Numbered from the stretch's first letter, positions 24,741 to 38,010 are shown. The stretch: DNA of 64,000 nucleotides from Climacteris rufus (GCA_013398175.1 VZRZ01002681.1:20072-84071); one strand, 5' to 3'. Translations and numbers: made by a program. The notes: a model not told the origin generated them from the letters alone.

Positions 24741-26476
24741 CACACAGGGCCAGAGTTCTCAGTTAGGGTAGTAGGCTAAGAAGCAGAGGCCATATCTATA
24801 TGTTATTAAATATGAATTATTATTTGGAAACAAGATTCTGAATAATACTGATTTCTCAGTAGCTGAAAGTCTACAAAATTATGAAATAATATGGAGATAA
24901 AGTAGTATTCTGCTGGCAAAGAGTAAACAAATTTCGTGGGGAAAGAAAATTGCCTGGAAACATCTGTGTCTTAAGTTATTTTTGCTTTAACCTTCAGGAA
25001 AGAGAGCTTGGACTTCATTCTGTCTGACCCTAAGGAAAGTGAATATACAAAGGTATATTTTGTGTTAACCTTGAGACAAGGAGGTTTGGAAAATCCTTTT
25101 TAAGGACTTTGAAAATAAAAATTTCTGAAAGAAGAGATAGTTTGACATTGGAGATGAGGACAGAGCTGTAAGAGTAGGTTTATTTTAAGTTCTGAATAGA
25201 CTGCTAAATTTTCCTCTGAGGCTGCAAAATAAAATTTTGGTTTTATGTTGTTTTCTTCATTTGCTTCAGTTCTCTATGGTTGGCAGACCATCTGTTCTCA
25301 ATGTCTGTATCCTTTACACTATGGATTTGTATGCTAAGAACTTCTTTCTGCAAACAGTGTCTGCTGCAATTTCATGTTTACTATTTGTACTAAACTGATA
25401 TTCTATCAACAAAGAGAATTAAAAACATAACTGGTAATTCGACACATACATAATTAAAAATTACCTTTTTTGGTGAGTAATCCATTTTTCTGTTTCTTTA
25501 TTCTGCTTTCACATCATACATTGTATAACAATTTAACAGAAAACTGTTTTCACAAAGCCTTCAAAAAAACCCTGTACCGCATGGATCTTGCATTAACATA
25601 CTTTTACTATGTAATTTAAACACAGTACTTCAAAGCATTTAAGAAAAACTATATTTGCCTAGAGAAATAGAAAGTTCCTAGTCAGGTCATATCAATCAGA
25701 CAATGCCTTCTGCCCCCACAGATTGTTTGGTTAAAAGAGTAGTTTAAAAAAAGGTGGGATCAGGGTGAAGAAGGTTTTAAGGGAAGCCAAAGGAGGGGCA
25801 AATCAGCTACAGGTACACCTCAAGAAGCATTCATTTGTTTGTATCATGCTAATAACATTGCATTGTAGAAAAAGTACATGGAAAAAATACACATATCAAA
25901 ATCTCTTAAGCAATAATGTCAGCATCCTGCTCAACAGATTCTCTAATCTTCCTTCATAATCAACCAGCAGAATCATTATTTCTTTTACTTTTGAAGAACT
26001 GCATGAACTGTCCTTCTAACTCTGAACCCATTATAATATCAGAGGTTCAAAATACTAACTATAATACTAATACAGACTACGGTTTTCAAAAAAATAGTGT
26101 GGACTATGTTTATCTAGAAAACAATACTCTTTTTTTTTTTCATGTTCTAGCCAAAAAAAAAAAAAAAGGCTTCAGAGCCCATACAGCAGAAGTGTGCTGT
26201 CTTGAAAATTAAAAAAAATTCTTTGCTAGAAAACTTTTGTTTTTCAGCATGCCATGAATGGAACTAGAGAAATAAAGTTTGTGAGGTGCACCACTTTAAG
26301 TGAGTTGAATAAATAAAGAAAAACAGTATTCTCAATAATGTCAGGAACCAATATAAACATATTCGAATGTTTAAATGATTCAAACTAATACACACAGCAT
26401 TGTGTAACACTGTGTTTTGGTATAATCCCATACAACAGCTAAGACTCACACAGTCACTCATTTAATCTCATCCTGG
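24741..26476. other. Unique-looking DNA
   Basis: No repeat or gene recognised apart from T and A homopolymers at 26131-26168. Confidence 0.5.
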
Positions 26477-26978
26477 TGTGATGGGAAAAGGAATTAGATG
26501 GGTAAAAGTGAGAAAATTTGTGGATTTCTAATAGGTAAAGCAGATGGTTTGCATGCAAGCAAAGTAACACAAGGAACTGATTCACCACTTCCCATGGGCA
26601 GACAGGTGTTCAGCCATCTCTAGGAAAGCAGGACTCCATTATGTGTCATAGCGACTTGGGCAGACAAATGCTATTATTCAAAGTCTTCCCCTTTCTTCTT
26701 CCCCCATATTTTACTGCTGAGCATGATGCCACGTGGTATGGAATATCTCTTTAGTCATCTGGTACCAGCTTTCCAAACTATCTCCCCTCCCAAATGGTGC
26801 TCCTCTCTCAGGCTATTTGTTGTTGGAGCAGTATGAGGAGTAGAAAAGGCCTTGACTGTGTCTAGGCACTGTTCAGTAATTATGAAACCCTTGCTATATT
26901 TTCAGCAGAAATCCAAAATACAGTCCCTTACTAACTGCTATGAAGAAAATTCACTCTACCACTGACAAAACCAGCACA
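26477..26978 (-). mobile_element. Diverged ERVL-type LTR (12.3-kb family)
   Basis: Starts TGTGATGGG and ends AAAACCAGCACA on the plus strand. It carries the family box GGTATGGAATATCTCTTTAG (26735-26754), the nearby GCATGATGCC, and the outer segment GAAAATTCACTCTACC before the end. In the minus sense it would begin TGTGCTGGTTTTG, the typical start of this avian LTR group. No TSD is recognisable and the copy has lost its poly(A) signal to mutation, so it is older than the 12.3-kb copy. Confidence 0.8.
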
Positions 26979-27111
26979 GATATTTTAATTCTCAGAGGGG
27001 ATTTGTGAGGAATCCCCGAAGTCTGACTATGATTTTTGAACACGTCTGCATTTGAAACAGAGATCAAGACAATTGTGAATGCCTGTGGGGAGCATCCACT
27101 TTAGGTGGTAG

Positions 27112-27679
27112 TGTAATTTGGCTGCAGCTGGCGAGTAAGTGCCATGCAGATGCCCACTCATTCCCTGCTCAGTGGGACAGGGAGGAGAACTGGAAGCAGG
27201 TAAAAGTTGTGGGTTAAGATAAAAGCAGCTTAACAATTTTAATAAAGTAAAATATAACAAAAACAGCAACAATTATAATTGTAATGAAAGGGGAGTTAAC
27301 AAAAAGAGATAGAAAAATAAAACTCAAGAAAATAAGCTCACCACTCACTGTCAAATGCCTAGCCTGTCCCCTAGCAATAATTGGTCATCTCAGCCAACTG
27401 CCCTCAGTTTATTTATTAAGCTTGGTATTCTGTGATATGGAATATCCCTTTGGCAAATTCAGTTCAGCTGTCCTGGCTGCGCTCCCCCCTGACATCTTCT
27501 TCAACTCTTCACAGTCAAAACATGGGAAACAGAAAAAAACCTTGATTTAGCATAAGACCTACTTAGCAGCAACTTAAACAGCATTGTGTTATCATCATTA
27601 TTCTCACACTACATCCAAAACACAGCACTTTATGAGTTATTAAGAAGAAAATTAACTCTATCCAAACCAGACCAGCACT
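27112..27679 (-). mobile_element. Diverged ERVL-type LTR (12.3-kb family), second of a close pair
   Basis: Starts about TGTAATTTGGCTGCAGCTGG and ends near AGACCAGCACT on the plus strand. It contains the family box GATATGGAATATCCCTTTGG (27434-27453), then TTCAGCTGTCCTGGCTG, and GAAAATTAACTCTATCC near the outer end. It lies only 133 bp from the preceding LTR in the same orientation; the spacer shows no retroviral coding sequence. The internal A-rich part (27230-27320) is expanded relative to the other copies. No TSD found, so the ends are approximate. Confidence 0.78.
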
Positions 27680-28069
27680 TACTACACAGAATTTACAGTT
27701 AGAACAAAAATATTACTCAGCTAGGATGTAGAAATAATTTTCCTTTGTCACCTGAGCTGGGTGCCTTGAGAAGTTGTACATAGAAGTACTGGGATCACTG
27801 ATCTTCCAGTCTGGATGAATCCATGATAGCCTTAAACACCTGCTGTTTATTCTTTCTAGACTTGTACACCTCACCTTCCCATCCACAGTCCACTCATATC
27901 AATCTAAATGTTTCTATTAAAGTGCTCTACATACTTTCAGAGTCTAAAAATAATTTTCTTCTGAATATTGCGCTTTTAGAGCACCCTCAGTCTGCGGAAA
28001 TAGCAAGGTAAAAGGAGTCTTGCTATGCCCTATTCAGACACTACAAAATGCCTAATGTGTCCTTTATAC

Positions 28070-30255
28070 GTTTATTCAGTGTCCTCACTTTGGAGCAGCT
28101 CTTGTCCTTCAAAAGAAACAGCATCTTTCAGTTTAACAATGTCATCAGACTTATGAAGTGTGCATTCAATTCTTGCCTCCAGAACATCGATAAAAATGGA
28201 GAACGAAACTGGCCTTGGAATTCAGCCTTGAGGAACACTGCTGGTGGCTCGTCACCAGGCAGATGTACCCCTGGAGCCCTGACCTTCAATCAGTTCTTCA
28301 CACAGACACCACACACCTGCGCATCTCACAGCCTGACAATTTATCAGGAAGGATGCTGTGAGGGACAGTATCAAAAGCCTGGCTAAAATCCAGAAAAAAA
28401 TTACATCCACCGCCTTCCCTTCATCTACAAGGTCAGTGGCCTAATCATAAAAGGATATTACAGTATTTAGTCAGAACTATCCCTTTGTGAGGCCACACTG
28501 ACTGTGCCTGACGACTGCATTGTTCTTGAAATGTTTTTCAGCATCCTTCAGTGATCTTCTGCATCATTTTTCCAGGTACTGAGGCTAGACTAACAGACTT
28601 GTAGTTTCCTGGGTATTCCCAGGAATAACACTGGCCAGCTTTCAGGCAGCAGGGACCTTTACAGACACTCAAGATGAAAGAGGTCCTGCCATCAAATCCA
28701 TCAGCTCCTGCAGTACTCTGGGATGAATACCACTAGATCCCATGGACTAATGAACATTCAGCTGATACATCTAGTCCCTGGAAATTTCAAATGGAAACTC
28801 ATTATTCTCACAGTTGTGGTCTTCTAACACTGGGGACCCAAGGTCTACCAGTATTATTAAAGATTGAGGGGAAAAAAACAGATTAAATATCTCCACTTTT
28901 TCAGCATTTCTATTTGGCAAGTGACTATCTTCATCAAGTATAGGTCCAGTGTTTTCCTTGGGTCTCCTCTTGCTACTAATGTATTTAAAAAGTCTTGTTA
29001 TTTGGCACAACACCATCCAGTGTCTGCTCTAGTTGAGCTTTCGTCTTTTGTATTTTACCCCTGCATATGTGAATGAGGACTGTGAAGTCTGATCTTGCTT
29101 CTAGAGGTCGTGCAACCTCTTTTTCCTTATAAGTTTCATGACGCAATCCCTGTTGAGCCAACCTAGTCTTTGGTCCCCTTCTTGCTTGACTTGTGACACA
29201 ATGGGATGTCCGTCTCATTGTGTCCCAAATTTAAAATCTAGTCCTGTGCTTTTAAATGGTGTTTCTTCAAAACTGACCAGTACTCAGTGACCCTTCAACC
29301 CTCAAAAGCAGATTCCCAGAACACAATGCTAAGTACTTGAACAAGTTGCTCTCTTGAAACTCAGTGTAACAACTCTGCTGACGCTTTTATACTTCACCAA
29401 AAATTTTCAACTTAACTATTTCTTCATCACTGTGGACAATATACCATCTATCTGAGTCCTTTTCCGTTTTTAAATAACAGTCTAGGAGAACTTTTTCTAG
29501 TTGGCTCACTGAGTACTTGTGACAGGAAATTACCTTCAAACATTTGAGAATTTCCCAGAGTTGCTTGTCACAGCAGTATGGTATTTCCAGGTGATATCTG
29601 GGAAGTTGAAATCTCCCATGAGGACAAGGTCTACAAATCACGGGATTTTTTTTTCCTAATTGCCTGTAGAGTAACTCCACAGTATTAACATCCTGGTCTG
29701 GTGATTGGCAGTAAACACCCACAGAAACATAACCTTTGTTTTCCATTCCTCTAATCTTTGTGAAGAGTTTTTTTCCCTAATTGTAAGGGCTGTAGAGTCA
29801 AGTTTCTCTTTTACATATAGTGCAATATTTGCACCTTGCCTGCACAGCCTGTCCCAGCTGAACTACCTATAGCCTTCCATCACTCCAGTCATGGGACTCA
29901 TTCCACCAAGTCTCACTGATACTTACGACATCAAATTTTTGGGAAATGATGGATGCTCTCAGTTCATCCTGCTTGTTTCTCATACTGCATGGATTGATGT
30001 ACACACATTTCAGATGTGTTTCTAAAACCTTCAGTGCTCCCTGGAGCAGCTTAAATGCTCTCATTATTATGGCCCTCAGACAGCGTCCTGCTATGCCCTA
30101 CCTTTGCAATTCCTGATATCATACCCTTCTCCCATCAATCCTAGTTTAAAGCCTACACAAGAAATCTTGCCAGCTTACAGAGAACTGTTTCTCCTGGTTT
30201 GGATATGTTGTCAGGTCCTAGTGTAACTTTTTGTCTCAAAGACTCTTCCTTTATT
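28070..30255 (-). pseudogene. Old CR1 ORF2 remnant (endonuclease to reverse transcriptase), 3' end missing
   Basis: On the minus strand, descending: 30064-29867 reads KCVYINPCSMRNKQDEL... and SISETWWNESHDWS, the N-terminal start of the CR1 APE-type endonuclease with its Glu retained. At 29746-29387, VYCQSPDQDVNTVELLYRQL continues the endonuclease. At 29218-28771 come RGKIQKTKAQLEQTLDG and KENTGPILDEDSHLPNRNAE, the endonuclease-RT linker. Near 28395-28348 is LDFSQAFDTVPHSIL, RT motif A with both Asp. Near 28150 motif C is eroded to a Ser-Asp-Asp. Many stops and frameshifts separate these blocks. The 3' end and octamer tail are absent, unlike nearly all other CR1 copies, which keep the 3' end. 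The region 30070-30255 is included because it continues the CR1-like sequence, less securely. Confidence 0.88.
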
Positions 30256-33149
30256 ATTAAAAAAAAATGAAGTTTTCTGCATGGCAAGGCAAATCCCATA
30301 CTCCAAGTTCACTGTAATTTGTACATAAATTATGATTTCTGGGAGACATTAGGAACGTCCAAAAAGCATATAGTGTGTTATTCTTCAGCATCTTTGGTCC
30401 TGGTGCCTTTAGATTGTGCCCTTTTCACACCACCTCAAAGTCTGATTGCTGGAGACCTGGTTCCTTAGCTCCACAGACACTCATAGTAATTATCAAGTAT
30501 CTCTAGTTGACAGCTTTCATTTTTGGTCTTACTTGTGCTCAAACAAATCAGAATACATAAATGACTCTCAGAGATACATAGCCATGTAAAGATAGAGTCA
30601 CAAGTTTCAAAGGGCCAAAATACCCTTTTATAAATTAGGTACCTAGGCAGTGAGCTGGCAACATCAGCTCTGTTTGGACCTTTCCTTTTCTCTGATGATA
30701 CTCACAAACCTAGTTAACATAGCACTTGTGAGAAAAACTAAAATTTAACTGCTGCTTAAAATGTTTGTTTTACAAACATTAAAGAGATTAACAACAACCA
30801 TTCAGTTTATTATTATTCCTTCACCCACAGAAACTAGTTTTATTTTATTATTATTTAAGCTATAATTACACACTATAAATTTTATGTCTTCATAGGAGGT
30901 TCAGAAGATTTTCTTGATATACTTAAGGGTAAGGGAAATACAAATTAGTATGTATTGTTGTTAGCATCAAATCTTTTAAGCTATCAGACTAAATTAGTAA
31001 AAACTACATGACTGTTTCATTATGTTGTGTAGTCAGTTGCCATTTTGCTCATGCTATATTAATGTAAACCTGAAATAGCCCTGCAGATTGAGAAAGTACC
31101 TATTCCAAATACACATAACATTCTTGGATTCCAAATCAGGTTGTTTACGTGGATTAAGAAATCATCTGTTAATACTCAGTAAAATCAATTAATTCTTTGA
31201 ATGACATAATTTCAAAGAAAGTATGCAATCTAGTCAACCCATATATATTAGCAAGTTTATAGAGTAGAATAAAAAAAAGAAATCATCTCAATACTTTTAT
31301 GAGTGTTCCCTGAAGTACAAAAATGTATTTGTTAACACAGATTCCAAGGTAAAACACTTAAAAGGGTAGGCAGAAGAGAACTTTTTATTGTGATTATTGC
31401 AGTTAAGAGGAAACTGCTGAGTTCTAATGCCAGAAGTATAAAAGGTTTAAGAAAATGCAAAGCCAAATTCAGTAAGACCCTTATTCTACAAATCATGTAC
31501 TTAGCTCCTGGTACACAAATTTTCCAGTTTATTTGCAGGTTTTATAGATTTCCATAATCTCTTGATTCCAGGCAATTAGATCTATTCTTAAGACTGTACA
31601 TTCTTAAAACCATACTCCTACAGAGAGTTGTTTGACTTCCAATCTTTTCTGAATTTACAGCAGTGCTTCTGTCCTTAAGGCTGTGACTAACCACTTTAGC
31701 ACTGTTCAAGTGATGGGGAAAAATATTAGGTAAAATACTATGCTGGATGAATCAGATAAACCCCTAACATGGAGGCAGAAAGTATATAACATGCATCACA
31801 TCACACAGCAGTACATTCACACTACTGTATGTTTTATACATCTCAACTTGTTTTAAAATGCAACACCATTAAAAGCAAAGGCAAATATGGTAGGAAAGCC
31901 TAGAATTAAGATCACTGTGATACACACAGGAAACAAAAAAAGTGACTTCAAATACTATTAAAAACCACTTTAATGAACAAAAATGGTTAGGTGTCAGAGT
32001 CTCCTGATCCGAGGTAATGTTATTGGAGCGTAGCAAAAGAAACATTGCAAGAAAATATACATCAAAAGAAATGAAGCAGTGTTTTAAAGATATCTTGAGA
32101 GGACTGCCTTCTGGCAATGATATATATAGTTGCAAAAAGGCTTTGATGTGCAATAAATGTTAATGGTGGACAGACAAAGGTTACAAAGAAATGAAAATAC
32201 ACTGGTTCTAATTGAGGTAAAGTTTGGTATGTAATAAAATCTAATCATCACCACATTAGGAAATGAATGAAACCACTGAAGCAATGGTTCTGCAGTTTCA
32301 GCATTAGTGAATTTTATAGGTAACTGGTAAGATGTTCAATTATATGGTGTTTGTTTCCATAACCTACTCAAGTAATATTGGAATATTATGGGTATTTTTA
32401 TTACTTCTTACTTTAAAGTTGAAAACACAGGATAAGAAATTAAGATGTAGAAACAATTGCTTCCTTTTTTATGCTCATACATTTGAGAAGTACAGGACTT
32501 TTTGCTAAAGTAATGTATTTCGATTTACATCCAATGGAATATTTCTAACACGGTGTTTCATCTGCACCACATAGAAGTTAATCAGTTATCAGAAGTTAAA
32601 TCTTTACAAAGCAAGTAACCAGTGCAGTTTTTCCAAGACTGGCTGATTCTTGAGAGACTATTGAATCAATTGGAAAGTGTTTATAATTCAATGGCTTAAA
32701 AAAAGTTAAGAAAATATCAGAATATTTCTTAAGTTAGCTAATTGTAGATACAGTAATCTAATTTCTACTACAAATACTGAAAATCTTCTCTCTTCTGAAT
32801 TTCTCCCTAAATTTGTATCAGAATTTGTATTCATGTTCTGCCCCAGAAAACATAATTGTCTTACTGGATGACAAAGGCATAATCAGATATTCAATTATTA
32901 TTGTCATTAGAGCAGAGGAATGGCAAACATCTTACATTCTTAAGTTAGTCAAATTTCATTATAGATTTGCAAGGTTGAATTTTATCCTGAGTAGTTGATA
33001 TTCACAGGTATTCCTTTGCTTTTTAAAGTAATTTTTATTCAGTACACTTGCTGATAGGATTTTTTATGTCTTGTTTTTGCAATACTTTGAGATATGGAAG
33101 GTGTTTATTTTCACTGCAAAATGTGTTTCAGATCTTCATTTTGAGGAAA
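30256..33149. other. Unique-looking DNA
   Basis: No repeat family, gene or RNA recognised; A+T-rich with ATT-type runs near 30805-30855. Minus-strand frames at 31869-32284 show no domain. Confidence 0.5.
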
Positions 33150-33720
33150 AACAGAACACTTGCACAGTGGTGTGAGGAGAATACATGCTCTGCTGTGGAC
33201 TTCTCCATGGCAATGTACCTTAAAGTGCTCCAGCACGACCTCATGCACAGCCACAAATCCTTCAAGGTTTACCTACAACACAGACTTGTACACAGACACT
33301 GATGCTTTGAGGTATACCTTCTCCAGTGCAGACTTATGCTTGGGCCAATATCCCTTCGGAGGTATACCTGCTGCAGCATAGACGTAGCCAGACCACAAAC
33401 ACAAGATGTACCTGCTTTGCTGTCAACTTATTCACAGGCATAGATGTTTTCGGATATCCTGCTTCCACATGAACTCATCCACAGCTCACAGTCCCTTTGA
33501 ATGGAACTTCCAGCCTGTCCAGTACAGCAGCACAGAAACCACAGAGACGCCCTGGCCATCTGCCAGCCCAGGCTCATCTCCATGGCCATTATCCCAGTGT
33601 TTCTGGCTACAGCAGTGCACAGAGCTCAACAGCATAGTGCTCAGCAGCACAGCAGTACAGTGACCAGCAAAGGAAAAAAGCAGCCTCTAATAAGCAATAG
33701 ACTCTAATATACAGTAAGGC
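33150..33720. other. GC-richer block of uncertain origin, probably repeat-derived
   Basis: Composition changes to CA/CAG-rich sequence with loosely recurring words such as CACAGAC, CAGCAGCACAG and CTCCAGYRC. Phrases like TGCTGTGGACTTCTCCATGG and GTGCTCCAGCACGACC resemble the internally repetitive part of avian ERVL-type LTRs (compare 52.4-52.8 kb), in minus sense. Four plus-strand frames of 68-85 codons overlap in different registers, which argues against coding. Assignment is tentative. Confidence 0.3.
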
Positions 33721-33877
33721 AATTGAGCGCCATGGCAAGTACAGGAACCTGCTGATTAATAGATAAATGGTACTAAAAGCAGCTATAAATTCAATCTAGC
33801 ATGTTCCAGTCAAATCTGCCATTGTCTCAAACCCTTCAACCCCCATATTGAATGCCAAGTGGACAGTGCTGGTATAA

Positions 33878-34460
33878 TGTCAATAGTGAATGAGAATCAC
33901 ACAACTACTTGCTTAGTCCCTCACAGTGGGACTTGGGAGAGAATCAGAAGAGTAATAAGGAGAAAACTCATGGGTTTAGATAAAGAGAGTTTAATAGGTA
34001 AAGCAAAATCCATGTGCATAAGCGAAAAACTAAGGAATTAGTTCTTCTTGTGGGTAGGCAGGTGTTCAGCTTCTCCAGGAAGGCAGGGCTCCACCACATA
34101 TAACAGGGACTTGGAAAGAAAAACATCATCACTCCGACATACACTCTGTATACACCCCACACTTTCCCCTGCTTCTTCTTCTCCCAGCTTTTCATACTGA
34201 GAATGAGACCATATAATATGGAATAACTCTTTGGTCAGCTGGGATCAGCTGTCCCAGCTGTGTTCCCTCCCAGTTCTCGTCCACCCCCGGTGAACTTGGT
34301 GGTGTGGTGTAAGTGACAGAAAGGATTTTGACTCTGTGTAAAGTACATCCCAGCAATAGTGATCCTTGCAATCCGTACATATCAATATTAATTCCAGCAC
34401 AAACCCAAAGCACTAGTGACTATGGAGAAAATTAACTCTATCCCAATCAATGCCAGCACA
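33878..34460 (-). mobile_element. Diverged ERVL-type LTR (12.3-kb family)
   Basis: Contains the family box AATATGGAATAACTCTTTGG (34215-34234), then GATCAGCTGTCCCAGCTG, and ends GAAAATTAACTCTATCCCAA then TGCCAGCACA at 34460. In minus sense it begins TGTGCTGGCATTG. The stretch AGGCAGGTGTTCAGC followed by AGGAAGGCAGGGCTCC near 34056-34091 matches the corresponding part of the 26.5-kb copy. The left boundary (TGTCAATAGTG at 33878) is a guess because no TSD was found. Confidence 0.8.
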
Positions 34461-37139
34461 GATACACTTTCAATTTAGCTTTTTAATGCATTTTAAATAC
34501 TGTTTCAATTGTTGTATAGTTGCATGTTTCATGTCTAATTCTATGCAAAATTTTGCTGAAGAAACACTGAGGTTGCGAGTCTGATAAGTGCCCTTGAACA
34601 TACGGGATGAACTGTCTTCTTCTTGATGAAACTCAGGTCAAAAGAAATTTATATCCTTTATTTTGTCTGGTGCTTGATAAGATTATGAAGCTCACATTTT
34701 AGCTAGACAGAAAGTGAAAAATGGATGTTACCTGTGACTGAGCTGTTGTACTTCTCCCTGAGATTGCATTATTCATTAGAAGACTCAAATAAAGGCTTTG
34801 TTAAAACAGAAAAGAATTTTTTTTAGCATCTCCTTTTAGCTTATGAAATAGAAATCAAAAGGCAGAAGGTGCAAAAAGGAAAGAGAAAGGGCCACACACA
34901 GTCAAGTTTTGCCAGCTCTTGAGAAATCCTAAAAGATCAGGGGCACATTCCTCCCCTGGTGCATTGATGTGCAGATGGGATCAAGGGACTCATGAAAGCA
35001 ACATAATTGATTGCAATAGCAATTAAATTAGGAGTCTTTATTCTAACAGCTAAAGGTAAGGAAAGGAAAAAGTATATTTTCTAACAACACAGCCACCTGC
35101 CTTCCTGTTTTACTGTAGTGACATGGTTACTTTACAATGCTTTGTGCGACAAATATCAGGGGAATTGTGTCATTGACTTTAGGGGAATGTCTTCTGTCTT
35201 TAGACAGACATTTCTCCTGACAGTAACCTGTAAGCTTTCCAGTAAGTTTCACTGCTTTAAACCCAGACTAGCCAAAAGTCTCTCCTAGGAACTTCAGCCT
35301 ACCTGACAACCACTGAACTATGCTTCATTACCTGCCTCAAATTATTTCTGTCTTATAGTCAGATTTGCTGTTGCATTTCTATTTGACCTTTTTCCTTGCT
35401 TTGAAATATGTATGTTCAGAGTCCAAGCTCATTTGTGTTTTAGGTTCTTATGGAAATAATGCAAAACATTTTTCCTTGGTTTATAAACATTCCTGTGGGT
35501 AACAATTAGAATTTATGTTGTCAATGTGTCTGCTTTCATTTCTACCGTGTACATTCTTCAGTTTAATTGGTCTTCATTACTATCAAGAATCCCCAGTATG
35601 ATTAGAAGGTTATTAAGATTTGCTACTCTGTTATATTCAGAAAAACAATTAAGACTTCCCTTGCTCTTATGCTCACTTCTCCTCATTTGTGAAATTCCTG
35701 TTCTTCCTATTGAAAATCATCTTACCTCCATATAGCTGGGTCGACATTTTCGGTTTTCATCCTTTCTTTCTTCATCAGGTTTCTTATATAAATTATGCCT
35801 AACTAATTGGTGCTGTGTGGGAGTTGGATTTCTTGATCAGCCACTTTATTCTTTCCCCACTGCTCAGTTTTTCAGAAAAACTCACTCCCTCTGTCCTGTT
35901 TTTCATATTCTCCACCTTTGTTCTGTTCATGATCCTTAGAGCTTTGCTTGAATAATTTTGTTTGCTTTCTTCCTTTTTCTTCATTTTTACTTCTCCTGGA
36001 GTGTCATCCAGTCAGGGTCAGTACTGTAGTAACAGCTTCTAAGTCAAGTTGCCAGAGGCATATGGAAGCATATATATTACAAAAACAAAACATCTTTCTA
36101 AAAAATTTCTCAAATTTGACAAAAAGAAGTCAGTACCATTTCCATATGTAACTGTTGATGTAAAATTCACTCCTTGTTCATCTTCCACCATTTGAAGAAA
36201 GCGAGTCTTCACTGTTAAACATTGAAAAAAAAGCAAAGAAACAAGACTTGTAAAAATTTCCACGCTAGTATGCTACTTATTTCCCATAACTGACTGCTGA
36301 GTGCTAATCCAGTAATAATCATTTACACATACATAGTATTTTTTCTCTGAGGATTTCAAAGTATTTTTAAAGATTCAGCAAAATCAAAGAACACCGTGGA
36401 ATAAATTAATACCATTTTGTTTTATATTAGAAGTGACTTTTACTTCCAAACATGAGAAAACAATTCAGAGAGGAACTTTTTCCCCTCAATATATTTACAA
36501 AATAGTAAACTCAGTTTCTGGGTGTTTTATTGAACTTATTTTCAATCCACCCTCCTCTAGAGGTGTCATGAGAAAAATATTCCTCTTGACCTCTGTGTCA
36601 CTATCCTATTCAAACAATCCTTGGATGGATACTTAGATGAATGTTCCTATTCTCTAGAAGTCACAGTGGTTCTCTGTATCAAGTAAATTTCTGCCTGAGT
36701 AGAAGTAAAAAGAAATCAAGCCCTTTATTGGAATAAAAAGGGCTCAAAATTTCCATTTATATACCTAGAGTGCCCATAATTTATTTGGCAGTGCTGTTTA
36801 TCAGTTTAACATTATCCTTATAAATTTCAGATTCTTAGAAACAAGCACAAGTTAACTCAACACACTGAAGCACACATAAATATTTCTATAGTACACCCAA
36901 CTAGCTTGTCATACTGCAGTTGTCTGATCTGATTAAAAGATAGCATTTATATTCAAATTTAACCACCGGTTTTATGAAATAAAGTTACGGAGCAGTAACT
37001 GAGGTAAAGGTAATTCCAGCAGTGGGAGATCATGATCACTTACTCATTGTCCACCTATTCAAAATGGACCACTGACACAAATGGAGGGAAGAATTGTGTA
37101 TGCTGATTAATTAACATGAGAAGCAAAAAATATAGCTAT
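34461..37139. other. Unique-looking DNA
   Basis: No repeat or gene recognised. Confidence 0.5.
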
Positions 37140-38010
37140 CAAACAGGGCTTTGCATATGAATTAATGAAAAAGTTATGCAATATTTAACCAGTGAATGTT
37201 GATGCCTTTGAATGCTAAAATTTATAAATAATCTAAAGTTTTGATGACTGGGGAGATGGGTTTTGTGGGTTACCACCCAGCTCCCTACTTTGCACAAACT
37301 AGAATAAAAATTAGAAATACCTCTCCTCAGTGTGTGAATTGGCATACTGGGTAACTGTTCAGGATAACAGTATTTTGCAACCCAGATGGGACAGTCTTAG
37401 TGCCTTGCCTGGATAAATGGGTCACTCCTTACAAATGTCTTGGCCAGACAAGTTGCAGTGAGCTCTGACATTTTGCTTGGTGACTTCAGACAATCAGTCC
37501 CAAAACTGGGACGACCAGTGACTCATTGGTGCTACACATTACAGACCTATTTTCTTGGAGTCTTGCAAGCCTCCTATGTGTATATGGGATGGATTTCCAA
37601 TACATTTTCTTTACTCTATCACCCATAATTGCTGTGGTCACCGTTTTAATTACAGGTCTGGGTAGGTCCTTTTCCTCTTGTTCTGATTCTTCCTCTGTGT
37701 TCTCAGAATAATTCCAAAACTCTCTGTCCCAATTATCTGTAAGAATATCAACTTTTTAGTTTGAAATTGAAGATTCAAACTAAAGCTATCATAACTTCTA
37801 TTTTTTCTGCTAACTTCTTTATTCTCTCTTTCAATTGAATATTCTCTGCTATGATCCCTTTTTTCTTAATTTCTATCTTGGCCTTTTCCTTCGTTAAGTC
37901 ACTGGCACTTTTATGAGCAGCAGTTAGACATGTTGCCAGCACTGTGCATATCACATTCTTACCTTTTCCATCTTTTACTGTGGTTGACTATGACTAGATT
38001 GATTGTTAAT
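37140..38010 (-). pseudogene. Decayed ERV gag-like remnant
   Basis: Minus-strand sequence from about 38007 down opens with a 60-residue frame, NVICTVLATCLTAAHKSAS then LTKEKAKIEIKKKGIIAE and LKERIKKLAEKIEVMIAL, a predicted coiled coil like that found in the N-terminal half of several avian ERV Gag proteins. After a frameshift near 37765 it continues with an acidic run and a Pro-rich/basic segment, EEESEQEEKDLPRPVIKTVT ... THRRLARLQE, again Gag-like. Below about 37500 the reading becomes broken by stops. I base the call on composition and domain order, not on a firm match. The nearby solo LTR at 38098-38713 has its own TSD and is a separate insertion. Confidence 0.4.
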
